Position numbers and translations under genes: made by a program
Shown here: piece by piece, positions 10,705 to 23,699 of the stretch
Numbering within the stretch: position 1 is the stretch's first letter
Layout: each line of letters opens with the position of its first letter
Notes under the pieces: generated by a model
Seen by the model: the letters and a program-made list of their open reading frames with translations, nothing else
What the model was told of the DNA's origin: nothing
The model's database searches: none
Source: Actinomycetota bacterium
Lineage (GTDB): Bacteria; Actinomycetota; Actinomycetes; Mycobacteriales; SCTD01
NCBI GenBank assembly: GCA_019348355.1
Contig: JAHWJP010000012.1
Coordinates: 1 to 34,175 of the forward strand
Reading direction: 5' to 3'
DNA: 34,175 bases

Positions 10705-11955
10705 ATGGTTTCCCCTGGCGCCGTCCTCACCTCCGTACGGAACAAGCGGCCCTTCCTCGACCACCTGATCCGGGCGTTCGGCCGCTACCAGGCCGATGCC
10801 GGCGACCGGCAGGCGGCGGCGGTGACCTTCTTCGGCTTCCTGTCCTTCTTCCCGCTGATCGCCCTCGCGACATCCCTGCTGTCCTACGTCCTCGGCGACG
10901 AGGCGATCGGCACCGTCGTACGCGAGGTCAACTCCTACGCGCCGGGCCTCGCCGGTCAGCTGGAGCTCGAGAAGATCCTCACCGACAACCGCAAGGCGGG
11001 GGCGACCGGGCTGCTCGGCCTCGCCGGCCTGCTCTACGCCGGGCTCGGTTGGGTGGATGCGCTACGCGAGGCGATCCGCACCGTGTGGCACCACAACGTC
11101 AAGGAGGGCAACCTCGTCGTCAAGAAGGTCAAGGACGTCGTCGTCCTGGCCGGCCTCGGCGTGGCGGTGGTCCTGTCGGTCGGCATCTCGGCGGCGACGG
11201 GCGCCTTCACCGGCTTCGCGCTCGATGTCGTCGGCCTCGAAAAGACCTTCGTCGCCACTGCCATCGCGAAGGTCGTCGGGGTGACGCTCGGGCTCGCCAC
11301 CAGCACCGGGCTGTTCCTCTACCTGTTCTGGCGGCTGCCGAAGGTGCAGTCGCCGTTTCGCCGGGTGGTCAAGGGCGCGCTGCTCGCCGGGTTGCTCTTC
11401 GAGGTGCTCAAGCGGGTCGGCGCCGTCTACATCGAGCGGACCACCGAGAACCCGGTGTACGGCGCGTTCGCCGTCATCGTCGGCCTGCTCGTCTGGATCA
11501 ACATCGTGTCCCGGATGCTGCTGTTCTGCGCGGCCTGGACGGTCACCCAGCCCTACGACTCCGACATCGAGCCGTCCGGAACGGCCAGCGTGGAGGCCGC
11601 CCGAGAGGCCGACATCCCGACGGAGTTCGCCGACAACGACCCGGACGACCCGCCGACGATCCAGCAGGACGGCGCGCCCAGCCCGCTGGCCGCGGCGGTG
11701 CAGGGCGCGGCGCCGCAACCGGACGATCCTTCCGACGGCCCGGCCCGGGCGGGAGCGTCCGCCGGTACGACGTCGTCGTACGCATCAATCTCGCCTGCAC
11801 CGGTCGGGCTGAGCTCACCGGCGGCCCCCGCCGCCGACAGGACGCAGGTCGTCGTCCGTCAGGCCGCGCAGTTCACCGCTGGCGCGCTGGGGATGGTCGT
11901 GACGGCCGTCCTGATCCACGTGTTGCGGACCGTGCGCGGCCTGGTGCGCCGCTGA
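10705..11955 (+). CDS. YihY/BrkB family inner membrane protein with extended acidic/Pro-rich C-terminus
   Basis: RYQADAGDRQAAAVTFFGFLSFFPLIALATSLLSYVLGD..., LLGLAGLLYAGLGWVDALREAIRTVWH..., VNPVYGAFAVIVGLLVWINIVSR-type motif; ~120 aa tail ending in a hydrophobic helix. Confidence 0.9.
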   Translation: MVSPGAVLTSVRNKRPFLDHLIRAFGRYQADAGDRQAAAVTFFGFLSFFPLIALATSLLSYVLGDEAIGTVVREVNSYAPGLAGQLELEKILTDNRKAGATGLLGLAGLLYAGLGWVDALREAIRTVWHHNVKEGNLVVKKVKDVVVLAGLGVAVVLSVGISAATGAFTGFALDVVGLEKTFVATAIAKVVGVTLGLATSTGLFLYLFWRLPKVQSPFRRVVKGALLAGLLFEVLKRVGAVYIERTTENPVYGAFAVIVGLLVWINIVSRMLLFCAAWTVTQPYDSDIEPSGTASVEAAREADIPTEFADNDPDDPPTIQQDGAPSPLAAAVQGAAPQPDDPSDGPARAGASAGTTSSYASISPAPVGLSSPAAPAADRTQVVVRQAAQFTAGALGMVVTAVLIHVLRTVRGLVRR

Positions 11956-13045
11956 TCTCGCGACGCCGCGGGGGCGGGGCGGGGCGGTGCCGGACTACGA
12001 ACACCGCGGCGGCGGCGAGCCCCATGCCGGCCAGGGTGACGGGCAGGCCGCCCGGTTGGGCGGGGCTGGTCCGGTCTGACGGCCCGGCCAGGCCGAGTCC
12101 CTCGACCAGTTCCGTGACGGCCCCGACCCCGGTCGGGGTTGTGTTCAGGCTGCCGACCGCATCCACGCGAGCGTTGGCGAACCCCCAGTCGAGCAGCTTG
12201 GCCGCCTCGTCGAAGATCTTCGGGTCCGACTGCATCATGGTCACGATCAGGCGTCGGCCGTCGCGCTCGGCCGCACCCACAAAGCTCGCCCGGGCTCGCG
12301 TCGTGTAGCCGTTCTTGACCCCGAGCGCTCCCGCGTAGTCGCGCAGCAGCTTGTTCTTGTTCACGATCTCGATCCGTGCCTTGTCCGGCGGTGCGCTCAC
12401 ACTGCTGCTGCGAGTTCTCACGTAGCGCGCGAAGTCGGCGTCGGCGAGGCCCGCGCGGCCGAGAACGGCAAGGTCGTACGCCGAGCTGAGCTGTCCCTCG
12501 GCATCGAGTCCGTGCGGGTTCACCGCCCGGGTGTCGAGCGCGCCGAGCTCGCGCGCCTTGTCGTTCATCGCGGCGGCTGCCACCTGCTGGCCGCCGGCGG
12601 CCGTGGCGAGGGCGTTGGCCGCGTCGTTGCCCGACACCATGAGCAGCGCGGAGAACAGCTCCTCGGCGGGATAGCTCACCTGCTCGACCAGGCCCACCTT
12701 GCTGCCCTCGACGTCGATGTCCTCGAACGTCGGGGTGACCATCCGGTCGCGGTCGACCAGGGGCAGCAACGTCACCGCAGTCAGGATCTTCAGGGTGCTG
12801 GCCGGCGCATAGCGGCCGTGCGGGTCCTTCGCCGCGAGCACCTCGCCGGTGTCGAGGTCCGCAACCACCCAGCTCGCGGCGGCAATCTCTGGCAGCACGA
12901 CGAAGTCGGCGACGACGATGCCGGCCTCGCCGAGCCGCTCCCCTCCGATCGGCCCCTCGGCGGCGGCGGGCGCCGCGGCTGCGGTGCCGGTCAGGACGAG
13001 CGCCGCGGTGACCAGCGTCGCGGCAAGCAAGGAGGGCAGAGGCAT
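11873..13045 (-). CDS. D-alanyl-D-alanine carboxypeptidase (serine-type, PBP5/DacA-like)
   Basis: Signal peptide; SxxK in YAPASTLKILTAVTLLP; SGN in LMVSGNDAANAL; KNG in GVKNGYTTRARASFVGAAERDGRRLIV; C-terminal TM PVTLAGMGLAAAAVFVV. Confidence 0.92.
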   Translation of the reverse strand: MPLPSLLAATLVTAALVLTGTAAAAPAAAEGPIGGERLGEAGIVVADFVVLPEIAAASWVVADLDTGEVLAAKDPHGRYAPASTLKILTAVTLLPLVDRDRMVTPTFEDIDVEGSKVGLVEQVSYPAEELFSALLMVSGNDAANALATAAGGQQVAAAAMNDKARELGALDTRAVNPHGLDAEGQLSSAYDLAVLGRAGLADADFARYVRTRSSSVSAPPDKARIEIVNKNKLLRDYAGALGVKNGYTTRARASFVGAAERDGRRLIVTMMQSDPKIFDEAAKLLDWGFANARVDAVGSLNTTPTGVGAVTELVEGLGLAGPSDRTSPAQPGGLPVTLAGMGLAAAAVFVVRHRPAPPPRRREISGAPGRARSATRGSGRPSRPSPARQR

Positions 13046-13098
13046 GGTGGCTCGGACCGTACCGGCAGGCCGGCCCGCGATCGGTCAACGACACTTAC

Positions 13099-13326
13099 GT
13101 GATGGTGTTCACCCGCCGCGCCGCCGCGTTCATGGTCCTCGCCGGCCTGTGGCCCCTGCTCGTGTGGCCCAACTTCGTGCGGGTCGTCGCCACCGACGAG
13201 CGCGCCTTCGACGCCGGGCCGACGGCCTACCTCGTCGTGCACGTCACCTTGGCGGCGGTGTCCATGTCGCTCGGGCTGGCCCTCGTCGTGCTGGGCGTGC
13301 GCGCCTGGCGACGCTCCGGCGGCTGA
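13099..13326 (+). CDS. Small integral membrane protein (SCO4848-family-like)
   Basis: FTRRAAAFMVLAGLWPLLVWPNFVRVVATDERAF...PTAYLVVHVTLAAVSMSLGLALVVLGVRAWR; located between DacA-like and sdh genes. ATG 13102 alternative start. Confidence 0.7.
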   Translation: MMVFTRRAAAFMVLAGLWPLLVWPNFVRVVATDERAFDAGPTAYLVVHVTLAAVSMSLGLALVVLGVRAWRRSGG

Positions 13327-13335
13327 CCGCCCCGG

Positions 13336-14090
13336 CTACCGCCGGCGGAAGATCAGCGCGCGCTTGACCTCCTGGATCGCCTTGGTGACCTCGATGCCCC
13401 GCGGGCAGGCGTCCGTGCAGTTGAAGGTCGTGCGGCAGCGCCACACCCCCTCCTTGTCGTTGAGGATCTCGAGCCGTTCCCGAGCGCCGTCATCGCGGCT
13501 GTCGAAGATGAAGCGGTGGGCGGCCACGATGGCTTGGGGCCCGAAGTAGGCGTCGTCGGTCCAGAAGACCGGGCACGAGGTGGTGCAGGCTGCGCACATG
13601 ATGCACTTGGTGGTGTCATCGAAGCGCGCCCGGTCCTTCGTGCTCTGCAGCCGCTCCCGGGTGGGCTCGCGACCGGAGGTGATGAGGAACGGCTTAACGG
13701 CCCGGAACGCCTCGAAGAAGGGCTCCATGTCGACGACCAGGTCCTTGAGCACGGCCAGGCCCTTGATCGGCTCGACGAGGATCTCGTCGCCGAGGTCCTT
13801 GACGAGCACCTTGCACGCCAGCCGGTTCACGCCGTTGATGCGCATCGCGTCGGAGCCGCAGACGCCGTGCGCGCACGAACGCCGAAAGGTCAGCGAGCCG
13901 TCCTGGTACCACTTGATCTGGTGCAGCGCGTCGAGCAGCCGGTCGCCCTTCTCGACCGGCACCTCGAAGCTCTGCCAGTTGGCCTCCGGGTCGACCTCGG
14001 GGTCGTAGCGGCGCACCTTGACGGTGACGGTGCGCAGGTGGCCCGCGACACCAGGCTGCTGAACCGCCGACGAAGCCTCGGTGACGGTCA

Positions 14091-14091
<1 letters not shown>
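13336..14091 (-). CDS. sdhB: Succinate dehydrogenase/fumarate reductase iron-sulfur subunit
   Basis: RRSCAHGVCGSDAMRINGVNRLAC, CIMCAACTTSCPVFW, CRTTFNCTDACPRGIEVTKAIQEVKR (Fe-S cysteines). Confidence 0.96.
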
Positions 14092-15868
<1,777 letters not shown>

Positions 15869-15869
<1 letters not shown>

Positions 15870-16297
15870 CAGCCCGTGATGTCGGGGTCGAAGGTGAAGA
15901 TCACGAGTGTGCCGAGCAGCAGGACCAGGAACGAGGAGGTGTAGAGCAGCATCTTGAGCCAGAAGCGGGTGCCGTCCCGCTCCGCGTAGTCGTTGATGAT
16001 GACGCGGAGGCCATTGGTGCCGTGCAGCTGGGCGAGCCACAGCTGGGCGAGGTCCCAGGTGCGCCAGAACGGCGACGCCCAGCGCCCGGCCACGAAGCCG
16101 AAGTTGATGCGCTGCACGCCGCCGTCGAGCAGCAGCATGATGAACAGGTGCCCGAGCACGAGGAAGACCAGCAGCAGGCCGGACATCCGCATGAAGATCC
16201 AGGCGTACATCTCGAAGTTCGTGCCGTTGCCGCCCCCGCTGCGTCGCGAGCGTGGCGCCTCGATGACCGGCAGGTCCCCGGTGACGACCGCCGTCAC
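15869..16297 (-). CDS. sdhD: Succinate dehydrogenase hydrophobic membrane anchor subunit
   Basis: [29 protein letters not shown]..., [24 protein letters not shown] 16297 overlaps sdhC stop. Confidence 0.9.
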
Positions 16298-16686
16298 GTG
16301 GTGCTGCCGAACAGCTCGGCGAAGGTGTGCGCCACCATCCGGTAGGTCGCCGGCACCATCACCGCGACGAACACGGTCAGCACCGCCCAGGTCATCTGCT
16401 TCTGGTAGCGGGTGCCCTTCTCCCAGAAGTCGATGGCCATGACGCGCAGGCCGTTGAGCGCGTGGAACAGCACCGCACCGACGAGGCCGACCTCCATGAG
16501 GTTGACCAGTGGGGTCTTGTAGGTGTCCATGATCCGGTTGTAGGAGTCCGGGGAGACGCGTACGAGCGCGGTGTCGAGCACGTGCGCGAACAGGAAGAAG
16601 AAAATCAACACGCCGGTGACGCGATGCGCGACCCAGCTCCACATGCCCTCACGACCCCGGTAGAGCGTGCCGGCGGGTGCCTGCAT
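16294..16686 (-). CDS. sdhC: Succinate dehydrogenase cytochrome b556 subunit
   Basis: [62 protein letters not shown] upstream. Confidence 0.93.
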   Translation of the reverse strand: MQAPAGTLYRGREGMWSWVAHRVTGVLIFFFLFAHVLDTALVRVSPDSYNRIMDTYKTPLVNLMEVGLVGAVLFHALNGLRVMAIDFWEKGTRYQKQMTWAVLTVFVAVMVPATYRMVAHTFAELFGSTT

Positions 16687-16780
16687 GTCGCTCCTTCACC
16701 TCGGTGTCGCCTGCCACAGATGCTATCGGCGGGGGCCGCGCACGGCCCTCTGGAAGCCCGTGAGCCCCTTCACATCCCGG

Positions 16781-18535
16781 TCAGGCCCCTGGTTGAAACG
16801 TGGCCGCCATCTGTTCGAACAGCGGCAACGCGGCCTCCCAGTCCTCGGCCCGCACCTGCCAGTAGAGCGCGAAGGCCTCCTCCCCGTCGGCGGTGATGAA
16901 CGTCCGGTCCAGCACACGCAAGGTGGTCTGGTCGAAGTAGGTGAACTCCAGGTCCGCCGCGTCCAGCCCCTTGTAGTTCACGTTCTCCAGCCGCAGCTGC
17001 TGGTAGTCGGTGAGCGAGCCGGCGAACTGCGGTGAGGCGGCCTGCCACGCGGCGAGCGCGCTCTGCTTCGGCGCATCGGTGTAGTCGACCCGTAGCGTGC
17101 GCCGGGTATCGTCGTTACGGAACTGGATCAGGTCGTTGCGCGTGCCCTGGGTGAAGCCGGGTGGCACGCCGATGCTCCAGCCGCGCTCGTCGTCGGTGTA
17201 ACTCGTCCAGCCCGCCGGCACGGCGATCGCCGGGGTCGGACGGGACGACGGCGACGGAGGCGGCGACGGCGGCTCCGACGGCACCGCGCTGGGGGCGGCC
17301 GCACTGGGCGGGGCTGCCGCCGGGGGGACGTCGGGAGCGCCGTCGGGGCCGCCGGCCAGAGCGAAGCCGAGCACGGCCGCGGCGCCCACGAGCAGGATCG
17401 CAGCAAGGGCAAGCACCGGGACACGGTTGTTCGGGCCGGCCCGGGCCGGCCCGGGGGAGGCCGGACGCAGGACCAGCGGCGGTCGAGGCCGAGCGGGCGG
17501 GTGTGGCGGGAGGGCCGCCGGCACCGGCTCGGGCGCTGCCGGCTCACCGGCCGCTGCCGGCGTTGCCTGCGGGGATGCCTGCGCCGCCTCGCGCACCTCG
17601 CGCATCGGCAGGGCGGTGGTGCGGTCGCTGGGCACGGCAGCCGGCTCGGGCATCGGCGCCGCTGCGACCTGCGCCGTCGTGGCTGCAGCGCTCTCGGCCA
17701 GTGGCTGGAGCGCCGCTCGCGCGGCGGCGACGTCGAGCCGGGCCTCGGGCTCGCGGGCGAGCAGCCCCTCCAGTACGGAGGCGAGCGGACCGGCCGCAAC
17801 GAAGGGCGCGTGCTCGCCGGTGACGACGGCGGTGACGGTGAGCAGCGGCTCGCCGCCGTCGTACGGCGGTCGTCCTTCGACTGCGGTGAACAGCGTCGCA
17901 CCGAGCGACCACAGGTCCGACTCCGGCCCGGGCGGCAGCCCTTTCGCCCGCTCCGGCGCGATGTAGGAGGGCGAGCCCAGCAACAGGCCGGTGCTGGTGA
18001 TGCTCGGGTCACCTGGTGAGGAGGCGATGCCGAAGTCGGTCAGGACGACCCGCCCCGGCCGGCCGCCCTCGTCCGGGCAGAGCAGGACGTTGCCGGGCTT
18101 GACGTCGCGATGCACGATCCCTTGCGCGTGCGCGGTCTCGAGCGCGCCGAGCAGCGCCAGGCCGACCTGAGCGGTCCGCTGGGGGGAGAGCGGCCCGTCG
18201 GAGCGGACCACCTGAGACAGGGTCCGCGCCTCGACCAGCTCCATGACCAGGTACGGCGCGTCGCCCTCCTCCACCACGTCGAAGACGGTCACGGCGCTCG
18301 GATGGTCCAGCCGCGCGGCGGCGCGGGCCTCCCGGCGGGTGCGCTCGCGCAGGACCTCGCGCTCCTCGTCGGTGAGGCCGTGCGGGAAAGTGACCTCCTT
18401 GACGGCCACCTCACGGCCGAGCACCACGTCCTCGGCCCGCCAGACCGTACCCATGCCGCCCACACCGAGGGGGGAGAGCAGGCGGTAGCGACCGGCCACC
18501 AGCCGCGTCTGCACAGGGTCGGCAGGGTGCTCCAC
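16781..18535 (-). CDS. Transmembrane serine/threonine protein kinase
   Basis: [57 protein letters not shown]; Pro/Ala linker, [22 protein letters not shown], then ~150 aa extracellular domain. Confidence 0.95.
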   Translation of the reverse strand: MEHPADPVQTRLVAGRYRLLSPLGVGGMGTVWRAEDVVLGREVAVKEVTFPHGLTDEEREVLRERTRREARAAARLDHPSAVTVFDVVEEGDAPYLVMELVEARTLSQVVRSDGPLSPQRTAQVGLALLGALETAHAQGIVHRDVKPGNVLLCPDEGGRPGRVVLTDFGIASSPGDPSITSTGLLLGSPSYIAPERAKGLPPGPESDLWSLGATLFTAVEGRPPYDGGEPLLTVTAVVTGEHAPFVAAGPLASVLEGLLAREPEARLDVAAARAALQPLAESAAATTAQVAAAPMPEPAAVPSDRTTALPMREVREAAQASPQATPAAAGEPAAPEPVPAALPPHPPARPRPPLVLRPASPGPARAGPNNRVPVLALAAILLVGAAAVLGFALAGGPDGAPDVPPAAAPPSAAAPSAVPSEPPSPPPSPSSRPTPAIAVPAGWTSYTDDERGWSIGVPPGFTQGTRNDLIQFRNDDTRRTLRVDYTDAPKQSALAAWQAASPQFAGSLTDYQQLRLENVNYKGLDAADLEFTYFDQTTLRVLDRTFITADGEEAFALYWQVRAEDWEAALPLFEQMAATFQPGA

Positions 18536-18630
18536 GAGAGTGCCTTACCCCTTCCTGGTCGAGAGGTATGCCTACCCCATGCCGGATGCTCGACGGGGCC
18601 GGGGCCCGGGTACGGCCTAGTCTGGAAGCC

Positions 18631-20208
<1,578 letters not shown>

Positions 20209-20230
20209 CCGCTCCCACCCGGGCACCGGC

Positions 20231-20263
20231 CCCCTCCCGCCCCCACCCCACCCCACCCCACCC
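20231..20263 (-). repeat. (CCCCA)n tract; G-quadruplex-prone on minus strand
   Basis: + strand cccctcccgcccccaccccaccccaccccaccc; minus strand GGGTGGGGTGGGGTGGGGTGGGGGCGGGAGGGG. Confidence 0.8.
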
Positions 20264-20268
20264 TGCGG

Positions 20269-20326
20269 TGATCTTCGCCATCTGGCGGTCACCGACGGCG
20301 TGTCGACCACCAGACGACGAAGATCG
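20269..20326. repeat. Imperfect 22-bp inverted repeat with 14-nt loop between mutase and ybdK-like gene
   Basis: Left arm tgatcttcgccatctggcggtc (20269-20290), right arm gaccaccagacgacgaagatcg (20305-20326); 18/22 complementary. Confidence 0.75.
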
Positions 20327-20353
20327 GCGAAGTAGGGAAGGAGAGGATGACGC

Positions 20354-21544
20354 GTGCAGATCCCGTTCCACTCCTCGCCGAGCTCGAGCCTCGGCATCGA
20401 GTGGGAGCTCCAGCTGGTCGACCGGGACACCCGCCAGCTCACGAGTGGCGCAGCCGAGATCCTGCGGGAGCTCGCTCCGGACGGCGAACACGCCACCGCC
20501 AAGCACGAGCTGCTGCAGTCGACGGTCGAGATCATCACCGGGGTGTGTTCCACGGTGCGGGAGGCGACGGCCGACCTGGCGGCCACGATCGCACTGGTCC
20601 AGCCGTTCGCGACTGCCCGTGGCCTCGGCCTGATGTGCGCGGGGACGCACCCGGTGACCCACTGGCAGACGCAGCAGATCAGCGTCAACCCCCGCTACGC
20701 CAAGCTCGTCGACGACATGCAGTGGCTCGCCCGGCGGCTGCAGATCTTCGGTGTCCATGTGCACGTCGGGGTCCGCTCGCCCGACAAGGCGATGGCGATG
20801 GTCAACGCGCTGTCGGCCTACATCCCGCACTTCCTCGCGCTGACGGCCTCCTCGCCATACTGGAAGGGCGGCGACACCGGCCTCGCGTCGGCGCGGTCGA
20901 AGATCTTCGAGGGGCTCCCCACCGCCGGCCTGCCCCAGCAGCTGACCGACTGGGCGGAGTTCGAGGGTTACATGGCCACGCTCATCCGTACCGGCACGAT
21001 CGAGTCCATCAAGGAGGTCTGGTGGGACATCCGGCCGCACCCGACCTACGGCACGGTGGAACTGCGGATCGCCGACGGTCTGCCCACGATCGCCGAAGTC
21101 GGCATGGTCGCCGCGCTGTCGCAGTGCCTCGTCGACACGTTCGACCGCGAGATCGACAAGGGCTACACCCTGCCGGTCCCGAAGCGCTGGGTGCTGCAGG
21201 AGAACAAGTGGCGCGCGGCGCGCTACGGCCTTTCCGCCGACATCATCGTGGGTGAGGACGGCGTACGGCCGGTGCGCGCGGCTCTGCGCGAGCTCGCCCA
21301 GGATCTGCGCCCGGCCGCGGAACGGCTCGGCTGCCTCGAGGAGCTGGCGATGATCGACCGGGTGCTCGACGGCGGCGCCTCCTACCAGCGACAGCGAGCC
21401 GTGGCCGCCGCGAGCGGCGGGGACCTGAGCGCCGTCGTCGACAGCCTGCTCGAGGAGTTCGAGGCCGGCAGCCCGATCTACCTGCCCGTACACCCGCCTG
21501 CTGCGGTCGTCGGTGGCCAGGGTGTGGCCGGAGCGTCGACATGA
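20354..21544 (+). CDS. YbdK-type carboxylate-amine ligase (glutamate--cysteine ligase GCS2 family)
   Basis: SLGIEWELQLVDRDTRQLTSGA, HELLQSTVEIITGVCSTV, GTHPVTHW, FGVHVHVGVRSPDKAMAMVNALSAYIPHFLALTASSP, HPTYGTVELRIADGLPT. Confidence 0.92.
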   Translation: MQIPFHSSPSSSLGIEWELQLVDRDTRQLTSGAAEILRELAPDGEHATAKHELLQSTVEIITGVCSTVREATADLAATIALVQPFATARGLGLMCAGTHPVTHWQTQQISVNPRYAKLVDDMQWLARRLQIFGVHVHVGVRSPDKAMAMVNALSAYIPHFLALTASSPYWKGGDTGLASARSKIFEGLPTAGLPQQLTDWAEFEGYMATLIRTGTIESIKEVWWDIRPHPTYGTVELRIADGLPTIAEVGMVAALSQCLVDTFDREIDKGYTLPVPKRWVLQENKWRAARYGLSADIIVGEDGVRPVRAALRELAQDLRPAAERLGCLEELAMIDRVLDGGASYQRQRAVAAASGGDLSAVVDSLLEEFEAGSPIYLPVHPPAAVVGGQGVAGAST

Positions 21545-22725
21545 CCGCTCGGCCGCCGAGCAGCCCGCTCGCCGACGCCTGGCTGGTCGAGCACGGCGCC
21601 GACCTCGTCGCCCTGCGCCGGGACCTGCACGCCCACCCCGAACTCGGCCACTCGGAGCACCGCACCACCGCCCTGCTGGTCGAGCGGCTGACCGCCGCCG
21701 GCCTGTCGCCGAAAGTGCTGAGCACCGGCACCGGTCTGGTCTGCGACGTCGGGTCCGGCGACGGGCCGATCGTGATGCTGCGCGCCGACATCGACGCCCT
21801 GCCGCTCGACGACGAGAAGACCGTGCCCTACCGGTCGACGGTGCCGGGCAGTTGCCATGCCTGTGGTCATGACGTACACACGGCCGCCGTGCTCGGCGCC
21901 GGGTTGGCCCTGGCACAGGGCGGTTTCGAGGGGACCGTCCGCCTGGTGTTCCAGCCGGCCGAGGAGCTGATGCCCGGCGGCGCGCTCGTCGTTCTCGCGG
22001 ACGGCTGGCTCGAAGGGGTGGGCAGCGCCTTCGCGCTGCACTGCGACCCGGCGCTGGACGTCGGCCTGGTGGGGCTCAAGGCAGGCGCCATCACCGCCGC
22101 CTCGGACGCGCTGCAGATCGTGCTCACAGGTCCGGGGGGGCACACCTCACGGCCGCAGAACACCGTCGACCTGGTGCACACGCTGGCGAGTGTCGCGACC
22201 GGGCTGCCGCAGGCGCTGTCCCGGCTGGTCGATCCGCGGGCCGGGCTCTGCCTGGTCTGGGGTCACATGGCGGCGGGCGTCGCCGGCAATGCCATCCCCC
22301 GCTCGGGAACCCTGAAGGGCACCTTGCGCGTGCTCGACAAGGACGCCTGGGGGCGCGCCCCGGAGCTGGTCGAGCGTCTCGTCGGCGAGCTGGTCGCGCC
22401 CTACGGTGCCGAGGCCCAGGTTCACTACACGCGCGGGGTCCCGCCGGTCGTCAACGACGCCTCGGCCAATGCGCTGCTGACCGCGGCCGTACGGATGGCG
22501 CTCGGACCGGGCGCCGCCGTGCCGACGCTGCAGTCGCTCGGCGGCGAGGACTTCGCGTGGTATCTCGACCGGGTGCCCGGCGCCATGGCACGGCTCGGCG
22601 TACGACCGCCCGGGCAGCAGCACCCGCATGACCTGCACCAGGGCGCCTTCGACGTCGACGAGTCCGCGCTGGCCGTCGCGGTGCGGGTGCTGGTCGGGGT
22701 GGCGCTCGGCGCGCTGTCCGCCTGA
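21541..22725 (+). CDS. M20 family amidohydrolase/peptidase
   Basis: LVALRRDLHAHPELGHSEHRT, MLRADIDALPL, SCHACGHDVHTAAVLGAG, LVFQPAEELMPGGALV, SLGGEDFAWYL; 4-nt overlap with upstream ligase. Confidence 0.93.
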   Translation: MTARPPSSPLADAWLVEHGADLVALRRDLHAHPELGHSEHRTTALLVERLTAAGLSPKVLSTGTGLVCDVGSGDGPIVMLRADIDALPLDDEKTVPYRSTVPGSCHACGHDVHTAAVLGAGLALAQGGFEGTVRLVFQPAEELMPGGALVVLADGWLEGVGSAFALHCDPALDVGLVGLKAGAITAASDALQIVLTGPGGHTSRPQNTVDLVHTLASVATGLPQALSRLVDPRAGLCLVWGHMAAGVAGNAIPRSGTLKGTLRVLDKDAWGRAPELVERLVGELVAPYGAEAQVHYTRGVPPVVNDASANALLTAAVRMALGPGAAVPTLQSLGGEDFAWYLDRVPGAMARLGVRPPGQQHPHDLHQGAFDVDESALAVAVRVLVGVALGALSA

Positions 22726-22730
22726 GTCCG

Positions 22731-23699
22731 GTGCCGCCGCCGGCCTGGAAGGTGTGGACTGCCCTCGGCCTGGTCTATGTGTTCTGGGGCTCCACCTACC
22801 TGGCGATCCGCTACGTCGTGGAGACACTGCCGCCGTTGCTGTCAGCGAGCCTGCGCTTCGCCGTCGCGGGGGCGCTGCTGGCGGCCTACCTCGCTGTGCG
22901 CCGTGGCCGCAGCAGCTTTCGGGCGACCCGGCGCCAGCTGCTCGGTGCGGCGGCGGTGGGTGTGCTGCTGCTGCTCGGGGGCAACGGCCTCGTCACCATC
23001 GCCGAGCAGCGCGAGCTGCCCTCCGGGCTCGCGGCACTGCTCATCGCGGCGGTACCGCTGTGGGTGGTCCTGCTGCGGGTCGCCGGCGGCGACCGCCCCG
23101 CACCCCGCACCCTGCTCGGCGTCGCCATCGGCTTCGCCGGCGTCGCCCTGCTGCTGCTGCCGGGCGCCCGGCCGGAAGGTGTGCCGCTGCTGCCCGCGGT
23201 GCTCGTCGTCGGCGCGGGCGTCCTGTGGTCGATCGGCTCCTATGCCGCGACCCGGCTGGACCTGCCCGGCGATGCGTTGCTCACGACCGTCGTCCAGATG
23301 GTCGGCGGCAGCGTCTCGCTCGCTGCGGCCGGGCTTTTGCGAGGCGAGTCCCCAGCGCCCGCAGAGGTCAGCATGACCTCGGTGCTGGCTCTGGCGTACC
23401 TCGTGGTCTTCGGCTCGCTGGTGGCCTTCACGGCCTACAGCTGGCTGCTCGGCGTCGCACCGGTGTCGCAGGTCTCCACCTACGCGTACGTGAACCCGGT
23501 GGTCGCCGTCCTGCTCGGCGCCGTCATCGCGGGTGAGGCGGTCGAGGCGGTGACCGTGCTCGGCGGGGCCGTCACCGTGCTGGCCGTTGCGGTGGTCGTG
23601 TCGGAGGAGGGTCGCCGACGCCGGTCCACGCCGCTCGAGGTGCCGGCCGATGCGCCTACGGTCCGGTCGAGCGGCAGGGACGGTTCCGCAGCTCCGTGA
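22731..23699 (+). CDS. EamA/DMT family transporter
   Basis: ALGLVYVFWGSTYLAIRYVVETLPPLLSASLRFAVAGALLAAYL..., ten hydrophobic segments, VSTYAYVNPVVAVLLGAVIAGEAV. Confidence 0.9.
   Translation: MPPPAWKVWTALGLVYVFWGSTYLAIRYVVETLPPLLSASLRFAVAGALLAAYLAVRRGRSSFRATRRQLLGAAAVGVLLLLGGNGLVTIAEQRELPSGLAALLIAAVPLWVVLLRVAGGDRPAPRTLLGVAIGFAGVALLLLPGARPEGVPLLPAVLVVGAGVLWSIGSYAATRLDLPGDALLTTVVQMVGGSVSLAAAGLLRGESPAPAEVSMTSVLALAYLVVFGSLVAFTAYSWLLGVAPVSQVSTYAYVNPVVAVLLGAVIAGEAVEAVTVLGGAVTVLAVAVVVSEEGRRRRSTPLEVPADAPTVRSSGRDGSAAP

Noticed and set aside
20269-20326. Intrinsic terminator for the mutase gene
   Set aside because: Plus-strand stem has C-A mismatches and no following U-tract, so not called as a terminator; kept as an unexplained inverted repeat.
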